64,000 nucleotides of DNA from Piliocolobus tephrosceles (Eukaryota; Chordata; Mammalia; Primates; Cercopithecidae): positions 67,084,627 to 67,148,626 of the forward strand of contig NC_045446.1 of assembly GCF_002776525.5 (NCBI RefSeq), read 5' to 3'. A model generated the notes under the pieces. The model was not told the origin of the DNA, searched no databases, and saw only the letters and a list, made by a program, of their open reading frames with translations. The position numbers and the translations under genes were made by a program. This document shows positions 1-12,220 of this stretch, piece by piece; position 1 is the stretch's first letter, and the number at the start of each line of letters is the position of its first letter.

Positions 1-1200
1 AAGCAAACTCAAAAGCAAAAGGCCACATGGTAAAATTATTTGCAATACACATCACAAGAAAAGGTTTAATATCCCCAGTACAATTTTTCTTTTCTTTTCT
101 TTTTTTTTTTTAGACACAGTCTCGCTCTGTCGCCCAGGCTGTAGTGCAGTGGGACAATCTTTGCTCACCGTACCCTCTCCCTCCTGGGTTCAAGCAGTTC
201 TCCTGCCTCAGCCTCCCGAGTAGCTGGGATTACAGAGTGCTCCAGTATGCCCAGCTAATTTTTGTATTTTTAGTAGAGATGGGGTTTCTCTACCATGTTG
301 GCCAAGCTGGTCTTGAACTCCTGACCTCAAGTGATCTGCCCACCTCAGCTTCCCAAAATGTTGGTATTACAGGCGTGAGCTACCGTGCCCGGCCAATAAT
401 TTTAAGCATTGAATTATAAAAGGATGAAAAATTCAATAGGAAAAAGTGGTAAGGACAGAAAATTCTCCAAGAAAGATATAAAAAATAGCTCACAAGTATA
501 AGAAAAAATATTCAACTTAATAAGAGAAATGCAAATGAAAACTACACTGATACATTATTTCTCATTTATTAGATGGGCAAAATGTCAGACTCTTGACAAC
601 ACACTATTTTGGCAAGGCTGTAGGAGACATAGGCATTCTTCATGCATTGCTGATGAGAACACAAAAGTTTTTGAAGCTGAATTTGGCAATATGTAACAAC
701 TATATATGCATTTATCCTTTGACCCAACAATCACACTTTTAAGAATTTTCTTTGAAGATATGCCATCAACAGTTCAAAATTAAATGTACACAAGGTTACT
801 GCAGTATTATTTGTAATTATAAAATAATGTGAACAAACTTACAAAAATTGGTTGAATAAACTGGTATATGTACATCATAAGTACTATGAAGATGTAGAAA
901 GGATGAGAAATGTCCCTGAACTAATATGGATATGTTAAGTAAGTAAAAGATGAGAATGTAAAATAATATATATGGTATACAACTTTTTTGCTAGTAAAAA
1001 GAAAATATACACATTACTTATTTTTTCAAGAAGAAATAAGATGAACCAGAAAATAATGAAATGGTCAATGCAGAGGGTGGATAGAAACGGTGTGGAAAAG
1101 ACAGAGGAGAGAATGACACTTCTGAGTATGTATGTTTGTATTTTTACTTCAGAATTATGTTACTATTTCACATATTCAAAAATGTAACTAGGTTATCCAG
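1..1200 (+). repeat. Old L1 (L1M-type) fragment, plus strand
   Basis: The text resembles the degenerate 3' half of ORF2 plus 3'UTR of an old L1: nucleotide traces of small animal-cell-type phrases such as TGACCCAACAATC and the run to AAAATAATGTGAACAA. It carries no usable ORF. An Alu at 85-394 interrupts it. The subfamily was not determined. Confidence 0.6.
85..394 (-). mobile_element. AluS-type SINE
   Basis: T-rich start at 85-111, then the reverse complement of both Alu monomers, ending GTGCCCGGCC. It is inserted into the L1 fragment. Confidence 0.92.
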
Positions 1201-1390
1201 ACTAAATCTGAGTAACTTTTGAAATAGTATTCTCATTACATATCCCCAATCTGAAAACAAAAGGAAACCTCGCTTTGCAACGTTTATTTACTATATGTTT
1301 ATTGTTGGTAGTGGTATGGGTATAGCAGTTCTGAAGCTGTCTTTGTATGCATTTTAGGATTTTGTTTTTTGGGGTTGTTTGTCGTGGTTG

Positions 1391-1668
1391 TTTTGAGACA
1401 GGTTCTTACTCTGCCACCCAGGCTGGAATGCAATGGTGCAATCATGGCTCTCTACAGCCTTGACCTCAGGGCTCAAGCAATCCTCCCACCTTGGTCTTCC
1501 TAATAGTTGGGACTACAAGCATGCACCACCATGGCTGGTTAATTTTTGTATTTTTTTGTAGAGATGGGGTTTCACCATATTGCCCAGGCTGGTTTGGAAC
1601 TCCTGGGCTCAAGCGATCCACCCATGATGGCCTCTCAAAATGCTGAGATTACAGGCTTGACCCATTGC
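1391..1668 (-). mobile_element. Old AluJ-type SINE
   Basis: Diverged reverse-strand Alu, with CCTTGACCTCAGGGCTCAAG typical of AluJ. It lies head-to-tail with the next Alu. Confidence 0.85.
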
Positions 1669-1690
1669 ATTAGAAAAGCAAATTAAAAAC

Positions 1691-1981
1691 TTTTTTTTGA
1701 GATCAGGATCTTGTGCTCTCATCTAGGCTGGAATGCAATGGTGTTATCACGGCTTACTGCAGCCTCAACCTCCCAGGCTGAAGCAATCCTCCTACCTCAG
1801 CCTCTGAAGTAGCTGGGAGTACAGGTATGCACCACTACACCCAGCTTATTTATTTATTTATTGGTAGAAACCGGTCTCCCTGTGTTGCCCAGGCTGGTCT
1901 TGAATTCCTGGCCTCAAGAAGTCTTTGTGCTTCAGCCTCCCAGTGTGTTCAGATTACAGGCATGAGCCAGCATGTCTGGCC
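1691..1981 (-). mobile_element. Old AluJ-type SINE
   Basis: Second diverged reverse-strand Alu, 22 bp after the previous one, ending CATGTCTGGCC. TTTATTTATTTATT is expanded in its middle linker. Confidence 0.85.
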
Positions 1982-2110
1982 TTGAAAAACTATATTGATA
2001 TTGTTAGGAGCTAGGATTCTCACTGTGGAAGAAGGGAGATACAGATTTGGATGAGCAAGGCAAGGAAAAAACCCTGTGGTATTGGATTGGAGTTAGAGGT
2101 ATCAGCATGT

Positions 2111-2134
2111 TTTTGTTTGTTTGTTTGTTTGTTT
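2111..2134. repeat. (TTTG)n microsatellite
   Basis: About six TTTG units in an otherwise unassigned stretch (1982-2225). Confidence 0.9.
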
Positions 2135-2759
2135 AATTGATTTCAAATGCTCTATAGTCTGAAAGGGCCTGGGAGCAATGACTGCTTAGTAGCAATGAAT
2201 ATACCTATTAATAGTGCTAGGCTTTGGTTTTTAAGTCTTTCTGCATTGAAAGGAACCAAAACTTCTTGGAGAAGTGGCCAATTTTTGGGCTAAGGCAGAG
2301 AAAGTACAAGATAAGCCTGGAACATCTTGTCAGAAAGTAAGAAAGTGCTAAAAAGCAAATCATGTCAAAGTGACACCGAAGGCAGTTTGGCCAAACCAGG
2401 ACAATCTGAACTTAATAATCTGAAAAATAACAGTAATAGATTTTAACATGTGGTATATAAAAAAATCCATGAGTTCCTGTGATTCTAAAAAACAAACCAA
2501 TGGGGTGAGAAGAGAAAGCTTAAAAAAAGTAGAATGCCAACTAATAAATGTAAACAGAATGATAAAATAACTGATTCAGGCATGAGTCATCAGTGAATAT
2601 AAAACTATTCGGTCAGAGTGTTTGGTCAACAAGATAATTACAGCTTTACAGTATCTCCTCACAGATTACTCATTATTTACAAAGGGAAGAATATTAACAG
2701 TGGGGAAATCATCTTGTTTTCAAGTAATCAAAGTTAACAGCATTAATAATGGTACATTC

Positions 2760-2975
2760 AGCCTGGGCAACAGAGTGAGACCTTGTCTCTGCAAAACAGA
2801 AATCTTTTAAATTAGACAGGCATGCTGATGCATGCCTGTAGTCTCAACTACTCAGAAGGCTGAGGCAGGAGGATTCCTTGAGTCAAGGAGGTAGAGGCTG
2901 CAGTGAGCCAGGATTGTGCCTCTGTACTCCAGCCTGGGTGACAGAGTGAGATGCTATCTCTAAATACAAACAAAA
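2760..2975 (+). mobile_element. 5'-truncated old Alu
   Basis: Begins inside the left monomer at CAGCCTGGGCAACAG, runs through the right monomer and ends in (AAACA)n. Confidence 0.8.
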
Positions 2976-3510
2976 ACAAAGGTACAAACTGACAGCAGGT
3001 TCTTCCTGGTGTGATATACTGAAAAGGAAATATCATGATGCAGTATTATTGCCAAAAGTGCTGAATGAAATTAAGAGAACATAACCAGAAAAAAAAAAAA
3101 ATTGAGGAGACGTTTATAAAACAACTGTCCTGTGTGCTTCTAAAATGTTAGTGTCATGAAAAACAAATGATTCATCTTGAATTGTTCCAGATTAAAAGAG
3201 ACATGACAGCTAAATGCAATATGTAATCACAGATTAGATTCTGGGTTGGGGCATGAGGGGAAGAGGCTCTAAAGGACAATATTGGGTGAATCAGCGAAAG
3301 TTGAATAAGGACTTTATAATAGATAATAATACTACATTAATATACATTTCTTGAATTTGCTTATTATAATATGATCATGTAAGAGAATGTCCATGCTTAG
3401 GAGATACATGTTAAAGTATTTAGGGGTAAAGGGTCATGCTCTCTGCAACTTACTTTCAAATTGTTGAGCAAAATAACAATGTGTTTATTGCTTTATTTTA
3501 TATACTTAAT

Positions 3511-3642
3511 TTTTTTTAAAAATAGAGATGGAGGTCTCACTATATTGGCCTAGGTTGGTCTTGAACTCCTGGCCTTAAGCAGTCCTCCCACCTCGGCCTC
3601 CCAAAGTGCTAGGATTACAGACATGAGACACTGCACCCTGCC
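3511..3642 (-). mobile_element. Free Alu monomer (FLAM/FRAM-type)
   Basis: A single monomer, T-tail to CACTGCACCCTGCC, directly beside a younger Alu. Confidence 0.7.
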
Positions 3643-3646
3643 AACC

Positions 3647-3948
3647 TTTTTTTTTTTTTTTTTTGAGACGGAGTCTCGCTCTGTTGCCCAGGCTGGAGTG
3701 TAGTGGCCGGATCCCAGCTCACTGCAAGCTCCGCCTCCCGGGTTTACACCATTCTCCTGCCTTAGCCTCCCTAGTAGCTGGGACTACAGGAGCCCGCCAC
3801 CTTACCCGGCTAGTTTTTTGTATGTTTTTTAGTAGAGACGGGGTTTCACCGTGTTAGCCAGGACGGTCTCGATCTCCTGACCTTGTGATCCGCCCATCTC
3901 GGCCTCACAAAGTGCTGGGATTACAGACTTGAGCCACCGCGCCCAGCC
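3647..3948 (-). mobile_element. AluY of Old World monkey (YRa-like) type
   Basis: Nearly intact Alu with the variants GGCCGGATC, CAGACTTGAGCC and CCGGCTAGTTTTTTG, which I associate with the cercopithecoid AluYRa lineage and not with human AluY. A CCAACTTTTT-like duplication flanks it. It inserted in the older repeat at 2225-4125. Confidence 0.85.
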
Positions 3949-4125
3949 CAACTTTTTAAATATATTGAGAGAGAAAGATAAAATGCAAGATGTAATAATG
4001 AGTAAACCTAATTTAAGGGTGTTTGGGAGTTCATTGTAATACTTTTGTAACTTTTTTTTCTAAATGGGAAATGGGTTAAATATTTTTAAAATAAAATATT
4101 TAATTGTTTTAAAAGAATTGTTGAA

Positions 4126-4672
4126 CATTTTAAAAGATTTATTGGTATACTATAATCAACTATAAGTATATATAGACAATACTATGTATAGTCTATAGTA
4201 TGCCAAGCAACTTAACAATGAATGAGAGTTTTGGAATAAGTAAAGCTAGGAACAGAAGTGGGTAGCGATTATAGGAGTATTTTTCTGACTTAATCTTTCT
4301 CTTCCTATCCATCAACTCTGGTGGTAAATGACTTCTTCCTCTGTGCTACTTCTATACCTTATTCTTACTTTTTGAATTGCACTTATATCACTGTATGTGG
4401 TACTGTTATAATGTTTTTAAGTATCTGTCCCTTCTATAAGATGAAGCTTCCAAAAAGTAGGGTTGAGTTTTATTCTTCTGGATTTTCTGCATTCAGCAAT
4501 ACCTGGTGCAAACTAAACATATGAGAATATTCGATGGATGAGTGAATGAAAAAAATGAATCCTTTATTTTAAACACCTCTAAACATTAGGCAAATTTTGC
4601 TAAAACTTCTTTTCTTATATTCTTGTTTGAATTTTACACTGAATTAAGTCTCCCCACCAAATATGTGTGTGT

Positions 4673-4704
<32 letters not shown>

Positions 4705-5003
4705 CAGGGAAGAGAAGGGGAGAAGAGAAACACAACTTTACCTGGAAACAGAGATTTTATTTCAAATAAAGAATATTTGCCGAATACCGTAACAAGATTT
4801 TCAGTTTTTTGTTTTTTGACAAAAACCCATAACAACTCCTTAACTGATATGCACTTAGTCGTTGGTGTTGAAAGAGATTTTGTAGAAAGAAGTGGGAATT
4901 TTGGCTTTGTGGAGAAATATTTCAGGAACAGACAATAATTTATGAGATTTCTGCTTTAGAGCATAGATCCACTAAGAATTCAGTCATTTTAAAATTTATT
5001 TGA
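4126..5003. other. Unassigned intron sequence
   Basis: AT-rich sequence with no recognisable gene, exon or repeat family except the CA microsatellite at 4665-4699. Confidence 0.6.
4665..4699. repeat. (GT)4(AC)14 microsatellite
   Basis: GTGTGTGT runs straight into ACACAC repeats. The whole tract is alternating purine-pyrimidine and partly self-complementary. Confidence 0.95.
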
Positions 5004-5299
5004 GCTGGGCACAGTGGCTCACGCCTGTAATCCCAGGACTTTGGGAGGCCGAGGTGGGCAGATCACAAGGTCAGGATATCGAGACCATCCTGGCTAACAC
5101 AGTGAAACCCAGTCTCTATTAAAAATACAAAAAATTAACCAGGTGTGGTGGTGGGCGCCTGTAGTCCCAGCTACTCGGGAGGCTGAGGCAGGAGAATGGC
5201 GTGAACCCAGGTGGTAGAGCTTGCAGTGAGCCGAGATCACGCCACTGCACTCCAGCCTGGGCGACAGAGCAAGACTCCATCTCAAAAAAAAAAAAAAAA
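5004..5299 (+). mobile_element. AluY-type SINE
   Basis: Full-length plus-strand Alu. TTTATTTGA before it and TTATTTGA after the A-tail form the target duplication. Confidence 0.93.
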
Positions 5300-5435
5300 T
5301 TATTTGAAAAATATTTACTGAGTATCTATTATGTGCTAGTTATAATTCTCAAAACCAATGTTCATTGGAGTTTATAGTCTAGCATGGGAGACAGAAATTA
5401 ATTAGATAATTTTAATTTTTTATTTTTATTTATTA

Positions 5436-5458
5436 TTATGTTTTGAGACAGAGTCTTG
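5436..5458 (-). mobile_element. Alu stub fused to L1
   Basis: Only the end GTTTTGAGACAGAGTCTTG of a reverse-strand Alu remains, after a T-rich tail. The sequence then passes without a gap into L1 ORF2. The shared CTTG at the junction suggests a deletion between the two elements. Confidence 0.65.
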
Positions 5459-7788
5459 CAGTATAATTTGAAGTCAGGCAATATGATGCCTCCAGCCTGT
5501 TCTTTTCACTTGAGGCAATATGATACCTCAGCCTTGTTCTTTTCTCTTTCACTTAGCATTGCTTTGGCTATTCTGGCTCTTTTTTGGTTTCATATGAACT
5601 TTAGAATAGGAAATGACGATATTTTGATAGGGATTTCATTGAACCTGTGGATTGATTTGGGCAGTATGATCATTTTAATGATATTAATTCTTCCAATCCA
5701 TGAGCATGGGAGGTTTTTCCATTTGTTTCCAATTTCTTTCATTAATGTTTTGTAATTTTCCTTGTAGAGCTCTTTTATCTCCTTAGTTAAATATATTTCT
5801 AGATATTTTATTATTATCATTATTATTATTATTTAACTATTGTAAATGGGATTGCCTTCCTGATTTGGCCCTCCAATAGATCATTGTTGGTTTATAGTAA
5901 TACTATTGATTTATGTACGTTGATTTTGTATCCTGAAACTTTACTGAATTCGTTGATCAAATCTAAGAGTTTTTTTGGTGGAGTCTTTAGGATTGTCTGG
6001 ATATAAGATCATATAGTCAGCAAACAGGGCTAATTTGACTTCTTCTTTTCCAATTTGGATGTCTTTTATTTTTTTCTTTTGCCTGATTGCTCTGGCTAGA
6101 ACTTCCATACTATATTGAATAAGAGTGGTGAAAGTGGGCATCCTTGTCTTGTTCCAGTTCTTAGAGGGACTGCTTTCAACTTTTCCCCATTAAGTATGAT
6201 ATTGGCTATGGATTTGTTGTATATGGCCTTTATTATGTTGATATATGTTCCTTCTATGCCTTGTTGAGGACTTTTGTTATGAAAGGATGTTGAGTTTTAA
6301 TGGATACTTTTTTTGCATCTATTGAGATGATGCATTTATTGATTTGCATATTTTGGTTTTTGTATTTGCATATGTTTAACTATCTTTGCCTCTCTGGGAT
6401 ACATGCCATTTATTTGATCATGGTGTATTATATGTTTTTGATGTGCTGTTGGATTTGATTTGTTAGTATTTTGTTGAGTTTTTTTGTGTCTGTGTTCATC
6501 AGAGATATTGGTCTGTAGTTTTCTTTTTTGTTTTTGTGTGGTTGTCTGGTTTTGGTATCATGGTGATTCTGGCTTTGTAGAATTAGGAAGAATTGTGTCC
6601 TCCTTGATTTTTTGGGGTAGTTTCAGGAGGATTGGTATTAGTTCTTCTTTGTATGTTTGGTAGAACCCGGCAGTGAATCCGTCTAGTCCTAGACTTTGTT
6701 TTGTTGGGAGATTTTTTTTTTTTAATCACTGATTCAATCTCACTAGTCATTATTGATCTATTCAGGAGTTTCATTTCTTCCTGGTTCGATTTGGGGAGGT
6801 TGTATGTTTCCCAGAATTTATCTGTTTTCCCTAAGCAGAGTGTATAGTTGTTTATAATAGTCTCTGATGATTTTTTGTATTTTTGTGGTATCAATTGTAA
6901 TGTCTCCCTTTTCATTTCTGATTGTTTTTATTTGGATCTTCTCTCTTCTTGGTTAGTCTAGCTAGTGGTTTATCAATTTTGTTTATCTTTTCAAAGAACC
7001 AACTTTTCATTTTGTTGATCCTTTGCTTTTTTGTTTGTTTGTTTCATTTATTTCTGCTCTTATCTTTGTTATTTCTTTTCTTCTGCTAACTTTGGGTTTG
7101 GTTTCTTCTTGTTTTTCTAGTTCCTTGAGGTGTGACATGAATTGTTAATTTATGATCTTTCTACTTTTTTGATGTAGGCATTTAATGCTATCAACTTCCC
7201 TCTTAGCACTGCTTTTGCTGTATACCACCAGTTTGGGTATGTTGTTTCCATTTTCATTTATTTCAAAAGATTTTAAAATTTGTATCTTACTTCCTTCATT
7301 AACCTAGCGATCATTCAGAAGCGTGTTGTTTAATTTCTGTGTGTTTGTATAGTTTCCACAGTTCCTTTGGTAGTGATTTCTAGCTTTATTCCACTGTGAT
7401 CCTAGAAGATACTTAATACAGTTTTGATTTTTTAAAAAATTTTAAGATTTGTGGACTAACATGGTATATCTTATATAGTGTTCCATGTGCTGATGAAAAA
7501 AATATATATTCTGTAGTTGTTGGGTAGAATGTTCTGTAAATATCTATTAAGTTCATTTGATCCAAAGTCCAATGTTTCTTTGTTATTTTATCTTGATGAT
7601 CTATCTAGTGCTGTGAGTGATGTGTTGAAGACCCCCCACTATTATCATATTGCTGTATACTTCTCTCTTTAGGTCTAATAATGCTTGTTTTGTGAATTTG
7701 AGTTCTCTAATATTGGGTGCATATATATTTAAGACTGTCATATTCTCTTGCAGAATTGATACCTTTATCATTATATAATGACCTTTGT

Positions 7789-7856
7789 CTTTTTTTTTTT
7801 TTTTTTACTGTTTTTTGTTTTTACTGTTTTTTTTTTTTACTGTTTTTTTTTTTTTC
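7789..7856. repeat. T-rich tract with repeated TTTTTACTG
   Basis: Three copies of a T-run followed by ACTG inside the old L1; a local slippage expansion. Confidence 0.7.
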
Positions 7857-9840
7857 AATGAATTTTTCATTTCCAGAATTTCTGTTCGGTTTTTGTTTAA
7901 AGTCTATTTTATCTGATATAAGTATAGTTATTCCTGCTCACTTTTGATTTCTGTTTTCATAGAATGTCTTTTTCCACCCCTTTACTTTCAGTCTATATGT
8001 ATCTTTACAGGTAAGGTGAGTTTCTTGTATGTAGATATCGCTGAATCATGCTTTCTAAAATCCATTCTGTCAATCTGTATATTTTAAGTGGATCATTTAA
8101 TCAATTTACATTCAAGGTTAATATTGATATGTGAGGCTTTGTTCCTGTCCATTGTTAATTGTTTTCCAGTTGTCTTTTTGTCTTTGTGGTTTAATGAAAT
8201 TCTATTCTGTTCCCATTTGGTTCTTTTCCTCCGTTGTGCAGTTGTTTTATAAGACTTACGAGTTTTATATTTTCATGTATTTTCATGATGGTGATTGTTG
8301 ACCTTTCATTTCCATGTTTTTAAGACTCCTTTGAGCATCTCCTGAAGGACCAGTCTAGTGGTAACAAATTCTCTCAGTATTTGCTTCTCTGGGAAAGACT
8401 TTATTTTGCCTTCATTTGTGAAACTTATTCTGGCAGGATGTAAAATTTTGGGCTGATTCTTTTTTTCTTTCAGCACTTTGATAATCCCATTCCATTCTCT
8501 TCTGGCCTGTAAGGTTTCTTTTAGAAAGTCTGCTGTTAGTTTGATGGGGTTTCCTTTATAGGTGACTAGATGCTTTTCTCTTACTAATTTTAAAATTCTT
8601 TATTTTACTTTGACTTTTGACATTCTGAATATAATATGCCATAGTGATGTCCTCTTTGCTATGCCTCCTGAATCTGGATGTCTAACTCTCTTGCTTGACT
8701 TGGAAAGTTTTTATTGACTATTTCCTTAAATATGTTTTCTGAACTTTTGATCTCTCTTCCCCATTGGAATACTGATAATTTGTAAGTTCAGTCACTTTGT
8801 GTAGTCCCAGAAGTCCTGAAGGCTTTGTTCATTCTTTTTTATTATTATTTTCCCTATTTTTGTCTGATTGGATTATTTCAAAAGACCTCTCTTCAAGTTC
8901 TGAGATTCTTTCTTCTTAGTCTAGTCTATTATTGAAGCTTTTAAATGTATTTTGTATTTTTTTCAATGAATTTTTCATTTCCAGAATTTGTTTGGTTTTT
9001 GTTTAAGGTATTTATCTCCTTGGTAAATTTCTCATTTATATCCTGAATTGATTTTCTGATTTATTTATATTGGTTCTCAGATTTCTCTTGTATCTCATGG
9101 AGCTTCTTCAAAATCAGTATTTTGAATTTTTTATCTGGCATTTCAAGGAATTATTTTTGGTTGGGACTGGTGCAGGACAACAGTTGTGGTCCTCTGATGG
9201 TGTCATAGTTTCCTGCTTGTTCATGTTTCCCATGTCCTTCCATTGATATCTAAACATCTGGTTTAGTATTCACTTGTTCCAATTTTTTGAAATTGCTTTT
9301 GTAGGCCAGAATTTTTTCCTGAAGATAGATATATGTTGTTGGTTGAATAGGATGCTTTGGCTTTGATTTTGGGTGCCTGCAGTAGTGTGGTCTTTGTATG
9401 ACTTCTTTGGTAGTACACAGGTTCGGTGGTATCTGTTATTTCCTCTATGGCTTAGGGTATAGTTAGCTGAGGCTGTGGTGAAGTTTTGCTGGGGGCTTGG
9501 ACACCTGCTGAGCCAGTATTCACACCCCACTGGTAGCAGAAGTAGGCTGTGTGTCTGTTTTAAGTCTCCAAAACAGCATACGCTGGCACTAGTGTTAGCG
9601 GGTCCTGGAGAGCCAATTCTTGGGCCTGTACTTCACTTGCTTAGAAGCTAGTAGTGGAAGTACAGTAGGCCAGGTATGTGGGCAGGTTCTCAGACTCCTG
9701 GGCAGCTGGTATGATATGGGTAATGGCAATAGTGGTAGTAGAGCAATCCACTGGAAGCCAAGTGGTCTTCGTTGGTGTTGCTAGTAGCTGTGATGGGTTG
9801 GGCAGGCTAGTCCTCAGTCCCACAGTTGCCTGAAACAGGG

Positions 9841-10590
9841 TGATAGGTATTGTCTTAGTTATAAGCAGGAGAGTCTGGTTTCCCTGTGCCTCCCTCGGCT
9901 GGTTGGTAGTTGCAGCCGGGTAACCTCAGTCTGAGGGCACAGCCTTGCATTAAATTCTCAAAATGGTGCTAACTGGGGCCTGTGACCAGAGAGGGCAAGG
10001 CCCCTCTCAGGTGTGTAGCATGGGCAAGTGTGAGGAGTGTGGTCTGCTTAAGTTTTAGTCGCACAGCAGTCTGTAGCAGAGCAGTGGGTATTATCCTTGG
10101 TATATGTAAGAGAGCCTAATTTCCCTGTCCCTCCTCAGCCAGGCAGCAGATGCAGCCTTATCAGCTTGAACTGAGCCCAAGGGCAAGGCATAGCCCAGCA
10201 TTAAAGTTTTTAAATGATGCCTTGGACCTGCGACCCGGGGAGGGAAGGGTGCACCTAGGAAGGCAGCATGGGCAAGAAGCTGTGGGGAGTATGATCTGCT
10301 TGAGTCTCAGTTTCACAGCAGTCTGTAACAGGGTGGTGGGTATTGTCCTAAGTATTAGTAGGAGAGCTTAGCTTCTTTGTCACTCCTTGGCCAGGTGGTG
10401 GCTGCAGCCACATCAGCCCAAACTCAGCCTGAGGGTGGAGCACAGCCCAGCATTGAACTCTCAATATGGTGCCTAAGGTCAGGACTAGGTAGGGCGGGGC
10501 CCCTCCCAGGTAAGCAGCATGAGCTAGAGGCTCTGGAGAGTGTGGTCCACCTGCGTCTCAGTCGCAACGGTAGCCGCAAGCAGGGCAGTA
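9841..10590 (-). repeat. Three tandem units of about 245 bp in the L1 5'UTR
   Basis: Units start near 9841, 10085 and 10334. Each has the same order of blocks: GGGTATTGTCC-like start, CCTCGGCCAGG-like block, GCAGCC, CAGCCCAGCATTAAA-like block, GGGGCCCCTC-like block, AGCATGGGCAAG, and CACAGCAGTCTGTAACAGG-like end. They are diverged from each other. A fourth, poorer copy may end near 9840. They resemble promoter monomers of rodent L1 in layout only. Confidence 0.75.
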
Positions 10591-11105
10591 AGGACCCCCC
10601 AGGGGTACATGGGAGCACCCAGTCTCCCCTCCCCTCCTTGGAGCAGCGTAGCAACAGCAGCTTCATCTGTAGATTCCTGGTATCTAGGCTGTCACTATGG
10701 CATTTAGCCAACGCTGGTCTAGGCTTGGATGCCTGTGGGATTTTGCGTTGATTCCCTTTTGGAGCAACATCTCTGGGCAATCTCCAGGTAGCTTCCTGTG
10801 TCAGCCCACAGGGATTGAGGGGTTCTCCCTAGCCAAAATTGTAAAAGCCCATTTTGGAGTGTGTAACTCTGGGGGTTTCTCTCTTCTTGTTTTTCTACAT
10901 CCAGGACCCTCTCCAGGCTTTCAGTCAGTCCCTGGCTAGCCAAGTTGCCTTGAACCCTCTCTTTATTCACTTTTGGTGCATCTTGTCACTTCTATAGTGA
11001 ATCCTAGTGTTCTCTTCTAGACGGTCTGTTTGAAAGATATCTGCTTATTATTCTGGTTCCTCTCTGTGGAGGAGACACACACTACCTGTGTCTTGTCAGC
11101 CATCT

Positions 11106-12160
11106 CTCCCTCTTTTCCTTCAAAGTGCCTGATATTCTTAGGTACTGGCAATGAAAAGATGAACAACACACCTTCCCTGAGCCAGAGAAATTTATGACAG
11201 TTCCCAAGAGGAGAGGGTACACTACACTACACAGGGCCTCATGGGGAAGCACCAGGACCCAAAGTGATTTTCATCAGAAAAGGACCATTGGAAATTCTTT
11301 GCATGGAGGAAGCTTAATTAAATTTAGTGTGATCATATCTATAGTCTGTCACTGCCAGAGTAAATAAAAGTCATCTTAAGTGATCTTAACAACATTTTAC
11401 CTCTTATCAAGGAGAAATTGAGTGAATGCTTTAGCATACTATATTCTGGTCTAATAGACTTTTAAATTGTAGCAATAGGCATCAAATCAATGTGCCATGG
11501 AAAGGATTTTTGGAAATCATTTTACAGCTTGCTTAGTAGCTCATTTATTCCCCCCTCTCTTTTTTAGTCCAATTTGCCAAAAATATTAGTGACCTGTTTT
11601 TTAGTCTGATAAATAGTAACACTGAAGAAAAATTTGGGGAAAGCAATGAAAAATATTCATAATCCCATCATCCAACAGAAATAATATTTTAATGTTTGGT
11701 TAATAGTTCCAGTACTTGTGCATATGGAAGTATGATTTTCAGCCACCACCTGGCCAAGGAGTGACAGAGATAGATAGATAAATGTAGACAGATTCAAAAC
11801 TACATTTTGAATAAACACGTTTAACTTAGTAGCCCAAACCCAGGGACAGGACCAATCAGAGATGCAGAAACCACAGATAGCTAAGTAGCCCATGTAGTCA
11901 GTGAACAGGAAATGAAATGAGATAGCCAGTACCTAGCTTGGTAGAATTGCCTAAGGCAGAAAGCAGGCAGCTGCAATGGCTCTTCATGTGGTTCCTATGG
12001 GCCTCAGTTGTGGCTTACGTTTCATAGGGTTTTAGGCTGGAGCTAGAATAAGACAATAATTAAATAACAAATTATTTTCTAAGAAAAAAGATGTAAAAGA
12101 TTATAACATCTAGTCTCATTTTTACTATTACCATGTCTGTTATTGCTGTAGCTCCATTCT
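11106..12160. other. Unassigned intron sequence
   Basis: No exon or clear repeat. It contains (GATA)n at 11770-11781 and a 30-nt inverted match to 10375-10404 at 11740-11769. Confidence 0.6.
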
Positions 12161-12220
12161 GGCGCGCGCTCTCTCTCTCTCTCTCTCTCTGTGTGTGTAT
12201 GTGTGTGTGTGTAGGTGTGT
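12161..12220. repeat. GC-CT-GT compound microsatellite
   Basis: GGCGCGCG leads into about 11 CT units and then GT units. It is purine-pyrimidine alternating at both ends. Confidence 0.9.

Larger units (their letters stand above)
2225..4125 (+). repeat. Old LINE-type 3' repeat, plus strand, cut by three Alus
   Basis: Degenerate sequence with phrases such as AGGACAATCTGAACTTAATA and TGTTCCAGATTAAAAGAGAC, shared in diverged form with 24950-25823 and with the tail at 15955-16510. I take it to be an old LINE 3' portion. The family name is uncertain. It carries no ORF. Confidence 0.45.
5455..11105 (-). mobile_element. Old L1 (L1PB/L1MA-like), 3' end missing
   Basis: Reverse-strand L1 of about 5.65 kb. 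Broken ORF2 traces occupy roughly 5460-8300. ORF1-like and 5' sequence follow to about 9200, and a long 5'UTR runs to 11105, ending CAGCCATCTCTCCCTC. The RT motif appears at 5941-6141 as LFADYM, so the second catalytic Asp is lost. The ORFs are cut by many stops and the copy is dead. The 3' end of the element is absent, replaced by an Alu stub. The subfamily call is approximate. Confidence 0.85.

Noticed and set aside
4663..4938. ORF with a Thr-His repeat
   Set aside because: The repeat is the CA microsatellite; nothing else in it looks coding.
9841..10590. Regular repeats as a possible CRISPR array
   Set aside because: Units are about 245 bp and diverged over their whole length, with no spacer pattern, in a primate chromosome.
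9270..10970. ORFs up to 124 codons in a GC-rich stretch
   Set aside because: They lie in the tandem 5'UTR of an old L1 on both strands and have no domain.
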